DNA from: Aurantiacibacter poecillastricola
Lineage (GTDB): Bacteria; Pseudomonadota; Alphaproteobacteria; Sphingomonadales; Sphingomonadaceae
Direction of reading: 5' to 3'
Length of the DNA: 64,000 nucleotides
Assembly (NCBI RefSeq): GCF_030730945.1
Contig: NZ_JAVAMS010000004.1
Coordinates: 248,001 to 312,000 of the forward strand
Shown: positions 28,697 to 36,215 of the stretch, one piece after another
Layout: every line of letters starts with the position of its first letter
Position numbering within the stretch: position 1 is the stretch's first letter
Program-made: the position numbers and the translations under genes
The notes under the pieces: model-generated
Databases searched by the model: none
Told to the model about the DNA's origin: nothing
Seen by the model: the letters and a program-made list of their open reading frames with translations, nothing else

Positions 28697-28893
28697 AGGA
28701 TGCCATCCCCCGGCTCTTCGCCGACATCACGGCGAAAATCGAGGACATGCACATGATCGCAGTGGAAGGGCAGCGGCGCGACAATGCCCCGGATATGCAG
28801 CGAGTGCTTGCCTGTCAGTTACGCATTGGCATCGCGGCGCTCGACACATCGCTTGCCAAGCTCAAGCGAAGGCTCGGAGACGACCATGGCTGA
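28693..28893 (+). CDS. Small hypothetical protein
   Basis: A 66-residue, mostly helical protein (MKDAIPRLFADITAKIEDMH to LAKLKRRLGDDHG). It is not recognised. The ATG overlaps the recombinase stop (ATGA), and its own end overlaps the next gene by eight bases, so it is translated as part of the recombinase operon. Tight coupling suggests that it is a real gene. Confidence 0.6.
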   Translation: MKDAIPRLFADITAKIEDMHMIAVEGQRRDNAPDMQRVLACQLRIGIAALDTSLAKLKRRLGDDHG

Positions 28894-29323
28894 CCGGCGA
28901 GCCCGCCCTTGGGAGTGCCACTATAACGGGTGGAGTTGGACCGAGCGATGCGCGGTCACTCCGATCCAGAACGCCATGTTTCGTTCGGGCCAGCTTGCCC
29001 GGCCTACGGTCTGCACGATCTGCGGCTTCAGCGATCCGGCACGGATCAACGGAAGCGGATACATCTTCGCACATCTCGAACGCTACGACCGGCCCGCTGA
29101 ACTATTTCCGGCCTGCAAGAGATGCCATGCGGCTTTGCACGCCCGCTTCAGGGAGCCCGAACGGTGGCAAGCACTGCTTTGCCGGTCTGCATTGCCGGGA
29201 TCGTGGGCCTTCGCGCTCTCGCTCGATCATACGAGCCAGTGGCTGCCATTTACGGAGACGTATCCGGGCGGATTGCCCGTGCCGTTGCTTGTTCCGCCGA
29301 CAAGCCCCGCCTTCGACTTCTAG
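28886..29323 (+). CDS. HNH-like zinc-finger protein
   Basis: A 145-residue protein. CTICGFSDP and, about 30 residues on, the cluster FPACKRCHAALHARF form the paired Cys knuckles of HNH/treble-clef nucleases, with a His in FAHLERYDRP at the position of the catalytic His. It ends convergently with the reverse transcriptase and shares four bases with it. Nuclease activity is inferred and the substrate is unknown. Confidence 0.6.
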   Translation: MADRRARPWECHYNGWSWTERCAVTPIQNAMFRSGQLARPTVCTICGFSDPARINGSGYIFAHLERYDRPAELFPACKRCHAALHARFREPERWQALLCRSALPGSWAFALSLDHTSQWLPFTETYPGGLPVPLLVPPTSPAFDF

Positions 29324-30759
29324 GCGGCCTGTCCGGTATCGTCTTGTCCGAAGATGCGCTGGACTAGCGATATGCACTCTTGCCGTAATCGCTCCCGGCG
29401 AATGTCGGGGATGCCCCGGTAGTCCGGGATCATTTCATCCAGTTGTCGATCCTGTCCCCGCATTAGGAGCAAGGCCAGAACAAGGTCGCGCCCGGCTGCG
29501 GCAAGTGCTTCCGGGCTTGGCACGCGCAGATACCGGGCAGCCGACAGGCGCGCACGTTCATCGGCCTCCCTGATCTCCCGATCCTGCCAGCGCGGATAAG
29601 CACGATGGAACGCAGCCACCCGCGCTTGTGCCCGTTCGATCTCTGCAAGGGTCGGGCAGTCATCGCGTTCTGCGATCCAATGCCGTTCCTGCCGTTCCGG
29701 GGTTGGCCCCCATGTGAACACGCCGCTGCTGTCACGAAAGCCGAACTGCCCGGCGAAAGGCACGCCGGTTGCGAAGCCACCACCAACAGAAGTGCCGGGC
29801 GGGAGGAAGTGCCCCCGTCCTTTCTCCCTCAACCTCAATGACCCGTAGGCCCGCGATGAAGCCAAGGCCGTCAGGTCTTCTGCTCGCTGCGTAGCCTCCT
29901 GCTCTGAACGTCCGAGAACGAGCAGATTGTCGGCATAGGTGATGATGTCGGGACCGAAGTCGATCTCGCTGGCGGCCAGCAGACGGCCTATCACCACTTC
30001 GCCCACAATGGGAGACGACGCGGAACCCAACGACAAGCCAGACGTGCCATTGAGGGGAGGAGCGATGCTGCGCACCCTGATAACACCCGGATAGTCATCG
30101 CCTGTCACACGTAGGGACAAATCCCATACAACGTGTTCGACGACCGCGTCCGGTATGGTTCGCAGTATTCCAGCCAAGCACTCTGCCGGGATATTCCGGT
30201 AGAAGCCTTCGACATCCAGTTCGACTGCATGTGTCAGGCCGCGTGCACAGGCTGCTTCAACAGCCGCAAGGGCTGCCGGTATCCCACCGGCGAACATGAA
30301 CTGGTTCGCACGGGGAGGATTGGTGGCGCGGATCAGATCAGCAACCATGTGCTGAAGTGCCCGCTTGATGGGTCCGAAGTTGTCCACGATACGGGTGCGT
30401 CCGTCCTTCACCACTTCGCGCCGCATCACCCGCTCGTAGCAGGGGCTGAAGGGATCGAGGCGTTCGGCCAGCGCCTCCAGCGACTGACGGGTCGCATGGC
30501 GGATACGATTGGCCTTCAGAACTCCGCGATAGGCATGGAATAGCCCGAACCGCCCGGAACGGAGCAGTTGCCGGACCCGGCTATGCTGCCGTCCACGTGG
30601 AAGCGCGCTCAACCGAGTAAGTGCTTGCTGCCACTCTGTGCGAAGCTCGGCGATCTCTTCAACTAGCGCCGGATCACGCGCTGCGAACTCGCGATAGGCC
30701 AGTGTGCCTAGCGGCGAGAGCGGTGTTGGCTGGATCGTAGAAAGCGGGGCAGTGGCCAT
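29320..30759 (-). CDS. Reverse transcriptase with YADN active site
   Basis: A 479-residue RNA-directed DNA polymerase. Motif A is AVELDVEGFYRNI with Asp182. The motif B region reads NGTSGLSLGSASSPIVGE, with Leu where Gln is usual in PQG. The catalytic box is ITYADNLLVLG (275-278), Asn replacing the second Asp of YxDD; the codon is AAT. About 180 residues follow, with no recognised maturase or nuclease domain. No retron-like structured RNA is evident in the 190 bases upstream. It may be an Abi/DRT-like or unknown-group defence RT. The ATG at 30759 was preferred to an in-frame TTG at 30765. Confidence 0.85.
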   Translation of the reverse strand: MATAPLSTIQPTPLSPLGTLAYREFAARDPALVEEIAELRTEWQQALTRLSALPRGRQHSRVRQLLRSGRFGLFHAYRGVLKANRIRHATRQSLEALAERLDPFSPCYERVMRREVVKDGRTRIVDNFGPIKRALQHMVADLIRATNPPRANQFMFAGGIPAALAAVEAACARGLTHAVELDVEGFYRNIPAECLAGILRTIPDAVVEHVVWDLSLRVTGDDYPGVIRVRSIAPPLNGTSGLSLGSASSPIVGEVVIGRLLAASEIDFGPDIITYADNLLVLGRSEQEATQRAEDLTALASSRAYGSLRLREKGRGHFLPPGTSVGGGFATGVPFAGQFGFRDSSGVFTWGPTPERQERHWIAERDDCPTLAEIERAQARVAAFHRAYPRWQDREIREADERARLSAARYLRVPSPEALAAAGRDLVLALLLMRGQDRQLDEMIPDYRGIPDIRRERLRQECISLVQRIFGQDDTGQAA

Positions 30760-30947
30760 CTGCAACGGGTTGCCAGATCATTGTTAAAATGGGGATAACC
30801 AGCGAGCGCCCCGACAGGTATGATCGTGGTATCAACGAGCTTGTGCGGAACGATTGAAATGGGAAGGCAGATTGCCGATGGCGCGTGCGGAGGCGGGCCA
30901 GCACTGGGTGTCTGCCCAAGGGTGAGGATGCCTTGGATACACCGCAA

Positions 30948-31637
30948 ATGCCCAAACTCACGACTGACCTTCTGCGCACATACAGTGAGGCCGCCCTGCG
31001 AAACGCCGACGAACTGTATGCTGAAGCGGCAGTGCTACTTGAACATGGGCACGTTGCGCGGGCTTACTTCTTGGCAGTGTCGAGCATTGAGGAGGCGGGA
31101 AAGGCTCTACAAGCGTTCGACGCTCAACTTCGGAACTTGTCCGATCCGGCAGTCTGCACAAGGCTCAAGGCCGGGATGGAAAGCCACGCCCAGAAAATAA
31201 ACTACGCGATGAGCATGTGGGCGATGCACTGTCCTGATCCCCGCGCCGCGCTCAAGGTAGCAATCGACCTCGTCATTGACCTTCAGCACGGGCGCGAACC
31301 TGCCATGTATACAGACCTGCGTTCAGACCCGGATCGAGCGCAGTTGCCTAGCGACATCGTTCGTGCAGAGGCCGCTACGGATTGCGTCAGGCTGGCTCGG
31401 GATTGCCTTGCCAATGCACATCGCCATGTCAGCGAAAGGGAGCCCACCAAGTTCACCTCCAAGCATGACCGGCTCTTTACGATGAAGTCTCGCAGGTTTC
31501 AGGAGATGCTCAAGACGGAAGACTTCTGGTGGTTCTACATCACCCGGATGGAAGTCGGTCAGCAGGACTTCGCCGAAGCTGTGCTCGAATACGAAAACAA
31601 CCATGTCAAAACCGGCGTTCCCTTTCGTTCGGACTAG
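30948..31637 (+). CDS. AbiV family abortive infection protein
   Basis: A 229-residue protein. The N-terminal pattern MPKLTTDLLRTYSEAALRNA, then AAVLLEHGHVARAYFLAV and SSIEEAGKALQAF, is the AbiV signature known from lactococcal abortive-infection systems, in which the protein blocks translation after phage infection. The start at 30948 matches the family N-terminus; TTG at 30933 has a better ribosome site (GAGGA). It is divergent from the reverse transcriptase, whose promoter region it shares. Confidence 0.8.
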   Translation: MPKLTTDLLRTYSEAALRNADELYAEAAVLLEHGHVARAYFLAVSSIEEAGKALQAFDAQLRNLSDPAVCTRLKAGMESHAQKINYAMSMWAMHCPDPRAALKVAIDLVIDLQHGREPAMYTDLRSDPDRAQLPSDIVRAEAATDCVRLARDCLANAHRHVSEREPTKFTSKHDRLFTMKSRRFQEMLKTEDFWWFYITRMEVGQQDFAEAVLEYENNHVKTGVPFRSD

Positions 31638-31716
31638 CCACGCCAACGCCAAGATCGCGATTTGACCAATCCCCAAGCGCATTTTCCATAGGCCAGCATC
31701 GTGGCGAAGGCTTACC

Positions 31717-31953
31717 TCAATCGAGAAGCTCGCCCGGCCTTACCCCTAGCGCCTTTGCGATCTTCGCCACCACCTCGATAGTAGGATTGCGCGCACCGCG
31801 CTCGATGTCGCTGATGTAAGTCCGGTGTATGCCCGCATGGTCGGCGAAGGCTTCCTGACTTTCCCCGCGCTCCTTGCGGAGCCGTGCCACATTCTTGCCC
31901 AGTCGCTTTTGGATGTCGCCCATCCAACAGATTAAGTGCCGGATGTCACTCAT
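31717..31953 (-). CDS. XRE-family transcriptional regulator
   Basis: A 78-residue one-domain regulator. The helix-turn-helix runs KNVARLRKERGESQEAFADH, then AGIHRTYISDIERGARNPTI. ATG at 31953 has a GGTGG ribosome site; ATG at 31923 (68 residues) matches the usual family N-terminus and is the alternative. An inverted-repeat pair lies just upstream, so autoregulation is probable. It may also control the divergent lipoprotein operon. Confidence 0.85.
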   Translation of the reverse strand: MSDIRHLICWMGDIQKRLGKNVARLRKERGESQEAFADHAGIHRTYISDIERGARNPTIEVVAKIAKALGVRPGELLD

Positions 31954-31963
31954 CAGTCCACCG

Positions 31964-32012
31964 ACGATGAGTGACAATGAAAGTCTCATGTCTCTCATCG
32001 TCTACATGAGAC
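31964..32012. promoter_or_regulatory. Inverted-repeat operator between XRE gene and lipoprotein operon
   Basis: ACGATGAGTGACA (31964-31976) is repeated in inverted form as TGTCTCTCATCGT (31989-32001), 12 of 13 positions matching. A second perfect pair, GTCTCATG (31983-31990) with CATGAGAC (32005-32012), overlaps it. The cluster lies in the divergent promoter region of the XRE gene, the classic place for its operator. Confidence 0.6.
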
Positions 32013-32067
32013 GTTTACTTCTTTTCGCTACGATTTGACCTTCAGACGGCGGCCACAGGAGGATCAG

Positions 32068-32496
32068 TTGCGTCGTATTGGAATGATAGGTCCGGCACTT
32101 ACGTTGCTGTCATTTCCGCTGCTTGCGGCCTGCGGAAGCGGGGAGACTGTGCAACCCGTTGCAACGGACACGCGGGAGGCGCTGGAAGCGCGGGTCGCAG
32201 GTGACGCCGTCATGCTCATGGACCGTGAGAGCTTCGGCGACACCTATTCCAAGCTCGGGACAGGGCAGTTCCAGACCGCGAACGACTTGATGCACTGGGC
32301 GGCAATCGCCGCCGTGGCGCAGGGCAATGCCTGTGATCGGGTCGCCATGGTCAACGTGTCCGACCGTTCGACCCGCGACAATATCGTTTGGTTCGTGGAC
32401 TGCGACAACAAGGCACGGGTCTTTATCGAGCAACGAGAGGCCGAAGACGCCAAGCAGCGGTTCGACAGCGCGACATCCGAGACGGAGCAAGGATAA
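32068..32496 (+). CDS. Hypothetical lipoprotein
   Basis: A 142-residue protein with a signal peptide ending in the lipobox LAAC and a mature part with the conserved-looking TANDLMHWAAIAAVAQGNACD and VWFVDCDNKARVF. It is not recognised. The TTG at 32068 is chosen because AGGAGGA lies five bases upstream; the upstream in-frame ATG at 32035 has no such site. The stop overlaps the next gene's start by one base. Confidence 0.65.
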   Translation: MRRIGMIGPALTLLSFPLLAACGSGETVQPVATDTREALEARVAGDAVMLMDRESFGDTYSKLGTGQFQTANDLMHWAAIAAVAQGNACDRVAMVNVSDRSTRDNIVWFVDCDNKARVFIEQREAEDAKQRFDSATSETEQG

Positions 32497-33170
32497 TGGT
32501 CGGCGCGCTCCTCTTCCTCGGGTTCATCATGGTGGTGCTGTTCTTTGCGGGCTTGCCGATCCTCAAGCGCGAAGAGCGCGAGCGTGCGGAGATGGAAAGC
32601 CGGATCGCGAACCTCCCGGCGTTCAGCCCGGCAGTGCGCTTCGATCAGCCTGACAGGGCGTTGTCGTTGCTGCTCGACCCGGAGAGCAGCCAGTTCGTGC
32701 TGGCCAAGCCGAGGGAGGCACCCCGGCTCTACAGCTTCGACCAGCTTGTCGCTGTCGATGTCGAGCGGAATGGTTCTTCGCTCCAGAAAACCAACCGTGG
32801 CAGCCAGATGATGGGTGCTGCCGTGGGTGGCGTGCTGCTGGGGCCTGTAGGGCTCCTGCTGGGCGGCCTCACAGGCTCGAAACGGAACGAGGAGCGGGTG
32901 AAGCGCCTTTCACTGAAACTCTTCACCAGCGACCTCCATGCGCCGGTAACGGAGATGATCTTTTTCGATCATCCTCAAGGCGTGAAACCCGACAGCCTGT
33001 TAGTCAAGACGGCAGCGCAGCAACTCGATGAGTGGCATGGGCGCTTCAGGACGATCTTGCAGGGCAATGAAAGAGCGGCATCACCACAGCCGTCATCACC
33101 GCCAACACAGGACGAAGCAACGCAACCGGGCTCATTCGGCAGACGGCGTGGACTGATAGCGCAGGGCTGA
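32496..33170 (+). CDS. Hypothetical membrane protein with glycine zipper
   Basis: A 224-residue protein. An N-terminal membrane helix (MVGALLFLGFIMVVLFFAG) is followed by a soluble part and a glycine-rich hydrophobic hairpin MMGAAVGGVLLGPVGLLLGG near residue 110, then a Pro/Ser-rich C-terminus. The glycine zipper suggests helix packing in a membrane. It is coupled to the lipoprotein gene (TAATG). Function unknown. Confidence 0.65.
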   Translation: MVGALLFLGFIMVVLFFAGLPILKREERERAEMESRIANLPAFSPAVRFDQPDRALSLLLDPESSQFVLAKPREAPRLYSFDQLVAVDVERNGSSLQKTNRGSQMMGAAVGGVLLGPVGLLLGGLTGSKRNEERVKRLSLKLFTSDLHAPVTEMIFFDHPQGVKPDSLLVKTAAQQLDEWHGRFRTILQGNERAASPQPSSPPTQDEATQPGSFGRRRGLIAQG

Positions 33171-33322
33171 CATTGAAAGTCTGCCATACTCGCCAGCACA
33201 GCCTACGGAAATGGCAGTTTTCCGTCATTTATGGCCTGATGTTGCTCCGGCGATTTGCTTGGAACTCGCCCGGTGTTAACCTCCGCTACCGAGAAACGAA
33301 GTTTTGAAGGCGGCAAAGCGCA

Positions 33323-33577
33323 ATGGGCACGAGTGAGGCATGGACCCCGGAACGGCGGGCAAAGCAGGCGCAAGCGATCCGCCGCTGGAAGCCATGGAAG
33401 AAGTCCACCGGCCCCCGCACGTCCGAAGGTAAGGCACGATCAAGCCGAAATGCTGATCGCGGCGTTGCTGCGGTGGAAGCCCGTATTCTTGAAGCACGGT
33501 TGCGGGTCCAAAGTGAGTTCGCGGCGTCCGCAGAAGATACGCTGGCCAGCATGATTGCTTCTTGCATCATCAAATAA
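33323..33577 (+). CDS. Small hypothetical protein
   Basis: An 84-residue basic protein. The segment KKSTGPRTSEGKARSSRNAD resembles the TGPxTxEGKARSSRNA motif common in small genes of mobile elements in Alphaproteobacteria; function unknown. It ends seven bases before the right arm-site-like repeat and is the last gene of the island. Confidence 0.5.
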   Translation: MGTSEAWTPERRAKQAQAIRRWKPWKKSTGPRTSEGKARSSRNADRGVAAVEARILEARLRVQSEFAASAEDTLASMIASCIIK

Positions 33578-33583
33578 GTTCTC

Positions 33584-33604
33584 TGCTACATTTCCGGCTA
33601 CACA
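33584..33604 (+). repeat. Right integrase arm-site-like repeat
   Basis: It matches the left repeat at 20725-20745 in 19 of 21 bases, again with two GCTACA hexamers 12 bases apart. It lies 63 bases before attR in the same orientation. Confidence 0.5.
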
Positions 33605-33625
33605 CGTCCTATTCGGCATGGCATC

Positions 33626-33650
33626 AAAGTCCTGAAAAACAGGACTTTTT
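33626..33650. terminator. Hairpin terminator at the island's right end
   Basis: AAAGTCCTG (33626-33634) and CAGGACTTT (33640-33648) form a perfect nine-pair stem with a five-A loop, followed by TT. With A and T runs on both sides it can work on either strand and could insulate the element from the chromosome. Confidence 0.75.
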
Positions 33651-33666
33651 GAAATGTGGCGCTTTC

Positions 33667-33683
33667 TCCCTCCCTCTCCGCCA
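33667..33683 (+). repeat. attR: second copy of the tRNA-Ser 3' end
   Basis: It is identical over 17 bases to the tRNA 3' end at 20644-20660, but no tRNA body precedes it. It marks the chromosomal boundary of the island. The 170 bases between it and the next gene show nothing else. Confidence 0.88.
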
Positions 33684-33856
33684 TTTACAGAGCATTGATA
33701 CAGTAGGATTTTATCCATCCAGTTTGCGCGAGGTTCCGACGGCATGAGAGCCCAGGGACAGCAGCATGGCCTTCCATCTCAGTTAGACTAATCCCGCGAA
33801 CCTTCAGCACACCCCTCCCGGCGAGCCAGCGCCGCCAGCACCAAGGGGCGGTTCAG

Positions 33857-35164
33857 CTAATGACCGAATATCCCGAGATCTATGGCTTCGGCCATTGCGC
33901 GGTTTCCAGCGTCGTTCGGATGAACGTGGTCTCCCGGATCGAATGCGGGATTCAGGCGCTGTGGATCATCCGGGTCACGCGTCGCGGCAGCGAAATCGAT
34001 AATGGCATCAAACCTGCCGCTCGACCGGATCCACCGGTTCACCTCGTCTCGCATGGCTTCGCCTTCCGCGCTGTAGAATGGCAGGCCTTTCGTGGGTAGA
34101 ATAGTGCCCCCGGCGATTTTGAGACCGTCAAGGTGGGCGCGCGTCACCAACTGATCCAGGCCCGCAATGATCTCGTCAGCCGTTGTCGCCTGGGATTCCG
34201 GCATCCCCGACATGATCGACATGTTGATGTCGTTGATACCCTCCAGCACGATTACCCAGCGGGCGCCCGGCCGGCCCAGGACATCGTCCGTGAACCGGGC
34301 AAGGGCAGATTCTCCTGCGCCGCTGCGAAGCACCCTGTTTCCGGAAATGCCCGTGTTGATCACGGACCAGCCTTCCATGCCGGGCGTTTCCTGCAGTCTC
34401 TCGGCCAGCACTTCGGGCCAACTCTGGTGCGCTCCCGGCGTCGTCGCGTACCCTTCCGTGATGGAATCCCCCAAAGCGATGATTGCACCGCCCTGCTTAT
34501 CGGTTCGCGCCACGCTGATGCCGCGCAGCCAGAAATAGGAGGCCGTGCGGGCAGGGCTGACTATCTGTGTACTTTCGGTCTGGTTGCCCGGTCCGATCAG
34601 GGTCGGCATCAGCCCGATTTCGTCCACGGTATCGGTTGCCGTGCGGTGAGGCAGGTATACCGACACCGCGACGTGGCCCAGCGGGGGCACAGACAGGCTG
34701 ACCGGATCGCTCACGAGCCGGGTGCCGGCCCGTAGCAGGGCACCTGTCCTGCCGCCGAAGGTGACGGACCGATCAGTCCCGGAGACAGTGCTGCCGTCCG
34801 CCTGTGCAAGCGCGACATGCACTGCGCCAAGGGTAACTGGCGCGGCACCCTGCCGGTTGGAAAATTCCAGGCGGACCATGTCTCCGGCGATACTGGCGCG
34901 CGCGATCATGCGGACCGTCTGATCTTCGAGCACACCGGGATATGGCACTCGTGGGTTGATGGGCGGGGGGCTGTTGGCCTGATCGCCGGCTGGCTCGGAA
35001 GGAGGAGGCGAAGCGTTGCCGAAAGGAGAGGGTGGCGGCGGATACAAGGGCAGGGCGGTACCCCAGGTTTCCACCCATCGCACGTCCTCACCTTCCTGAG
35101 CCATGCCGGCGAGCGGTGCTACTGCAAACACCAACGAAGCAAACAGAGCTATCAAACGCATCAT
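33857..35164 (-). CDS. Secreted SGNH/GDSL-type esterase
   Basis: A 435-residue exported protein with an N-terminal signal peptide (ends near AGMAQ) and a Pro-rich segment at about residues 40-70. The SGNH blocks are in order: GDSITEGYATTP (Ser nucleophile), GISGNRVL, LEGINDI and DHVHPNDAGN (catalytic Asp and His). About 190 residues before the nucleophile form an extra N-terminal domain. It is divergent from the second SGNH gene, and a LacI-type palindrome lies between them. Probably removes acyl groups from a carbohydrate in the periplasm. Confidence 0.88.
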   Translation of the reverse strand: MMRLIALFASLVFAVAPLAGMAQEGEDVRWVETWGTALPLYPPPPSPFGNASPPPSEPAGDQANSPPPINPRVPYPGVLEDQTVRMIARASIAGDMVRLEFSNRQGAAPVTLGAVHVALAQADGSTVSGTDRSVTFGGRTGALLRAGTRLVSDPVSLSVPPLGHVAVSVYLPHRTATDTVDEIGLMPTLIGPGNQTESTQIVSPARTASYFWLRGISVARTDKQGGAIIALGDSITEGYATTPGAHQSWPEVLAERLQETPGMEGWSVINTGISGNRVLRSGAGESALARFTDDVLGRPGARWVIVLEGINDINMSIMSGMPESQATTADEIIAGLDQLVTRAHLDGLKIAGGTILPTKGLPFYSAEGEAMRDEVNRWIRSSGRFDAIIDFAAATRDPDDPQRLNPAFDPGDHVHPNDAGNRAMAEAIDLGIFGH

Positions 35165-35204
35165 TCTCTCCCTTCCTGCTTCTTAAGCGTGCTCGTTCCG
35201 ATCT

Positions 35205-35216
35205 GCAAACGATTGC
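35205..35216. promoter_or_regulatory. Candidate LacI-family operator (site 1)
   Basis: GCAAACGATTGC matches the perfect palindrome at 37353-37364 in 11 of 12 positions. It lies between the two divergent SGNH esterase genes, 41 bases from one start and 58 from the other, where one repressor could control both. Confidence 0.55.
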
Positions 35217-35273
35217 GCAAACGCGCGCGTTCGGTATCCTCGGCCACTCAAAGGATAGAAGGAGAGGTCTTCG

Positions 35274-36200
35274 ATGCGCGCGATATTGGTTCCGCTGGCG
35301 GGTTCGCTCATGCTCGTTTCGGCGGTCGGGCAGGCCCACGCCGAGGTTCACGGCAATGCAGACTCGGTGCCGATGGGCCGGGAATTTGCAGCGGTAAACG
35401 GCACCGTGATCCAATGCCCCTTGCCTGCTCCCAGGGAAGCCGAAGCGATGGCAGCCCAGTTCGAAACCCGTCCGAGAGACCTTGATCGCCTTGCGGAAGA
35501 GGCAGCGGCTTTCTTCGAAAGCGACAGTGAGATTGGTGCCGCATTTCGCGCTCGCCGTGCGGAGCAGTTCGCCACGGACTGGCCGCAGCGGTGTCGTTAC
35601 CGCGACGCAAACGCCGATCTAGTCCAGAGTGGGCGCGATGCCCGCGTGGTGTTTATGGGCGATTCCATCACCGAAGGGTGGGTAGAAGCCGATCCCGAGT
35701 ACTTCTCCGCCAACGGCTATGTCGGCCGGGGAATCAGCGGCCAGAGCAGCCCGCAGATGCTGGCGCGCTTCTGGCAGGATGTTGTCGCACTGGATCCCGA
35801 TGCCGTCCACATCATGGCAGGCACAAACGACATCGGCGGCGCCACCGGACCGATTACCGAGGTCGAATACATCGGCACGATCAGATCGATGATCGACATT
35901 GCGAAAGCGAATGACATCACGGTGATCCTTGCAGGCCTGCCGCCCATGTCACGCCTTCTGCCGAGACTGGAATTCGACACCCGACCCGTGGTGCCCCGCC
36001 TGAACACGCTCCTTGCAGAACTTGCCCGCGACGAAGGGATCATTTTCGTCGATTACTTCACCTCGTTGAGCGCACCAGATGATTCTTTCGACATCGCCTA
36101 TGCCAATGACGGCGTGCACCCCACACGCGCAGGTTATGCGGTGATGAAGGAGCTGGCCGAGAAGGCTATCGCTCAGGCGCTCGAACCCGACAAAGAGTGA
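35274..36200 (+). CDS. Secreted SGNH/GDSL-type esterase
   Basis: A 308-residue exported hydrolase with a signal peptide ending near GQAHAE. Blocks: FMGDSITEGWVEA, GISGQSSPQML, MAGTNDIGG and DGVHPTRAGY. These are the four SGNH motifs, at the spacing seen in carbohydrate esterases and lysophospholipases. An AGGAGAG ribosome site precedes the ATG. It is preceded by a LacI-type palindrome and followed by the convergent LacI gene. Confidence 0.88.
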   Translation: MRAILVPLAGSLMLVSAVGQAHAEVHGNADSVPMGREFAAVNGTVIQCPLPAPREAEAMAAQFETRPRDLDRLAEEAAAFFESDSEIGAAFRARRAEQFATDWPQRCRYRDANADLVQSGRDARVVFMGDSITEGWVEADPEYFSANGYVGRGISGQSSPQMLARFWQDVVALDPDAVHIMAGTNDIGGATGPITEVEYIGTIRSMIDIAKANDITVILAGLPPMSRLLPRLEFDTRPVVPRLNTLLAELARDEGIIFVDYFTSLSAPDDSFDIAYANDGVHPTRAGYAVMKELAEKAIAQALEPDKE

Positions 36201-36215
36201 ATCGCATTTACTGGC

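Larger units (their letters stand above)
20644..33683. mobile_element. Integrated genomic island at tRNA-Ser, about 13 kb
   Basis: The last 17 bases of tRNA-Ser are repeated exactly at 33667-33683, and a tyrosine integrase is the first gene inside. Between the repeats lie a STAND NTPase, a zinc-ribbon protein, a serine recombinase, an HNH-like protein, a reverse transcriptase, an AbiV-like protein, an XRE regulator and envelope proteins, while the flanks are chromosomal. Base composition in the STAND gene and in several intergenic parts is visibly more AT-rich than in the flanks. There are no phage structural or conjugation genes, so it is an integrative element, probably mobilised by helpers. 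Confidence 0.9.

Noticed and set aside
30760..30947. Retron-type msr/msd RNA upstream of the reverse transcriptase
   Set aside because: I looked for paired a1/a2 repeats and long stems before the RT start and saw only weak, short pairings; not supportable without folding.
20661..33683. Prophage
   Set aside because: Integrase and att sites are present, but there is no terminase, portal, capsid, tail or lysis gene.
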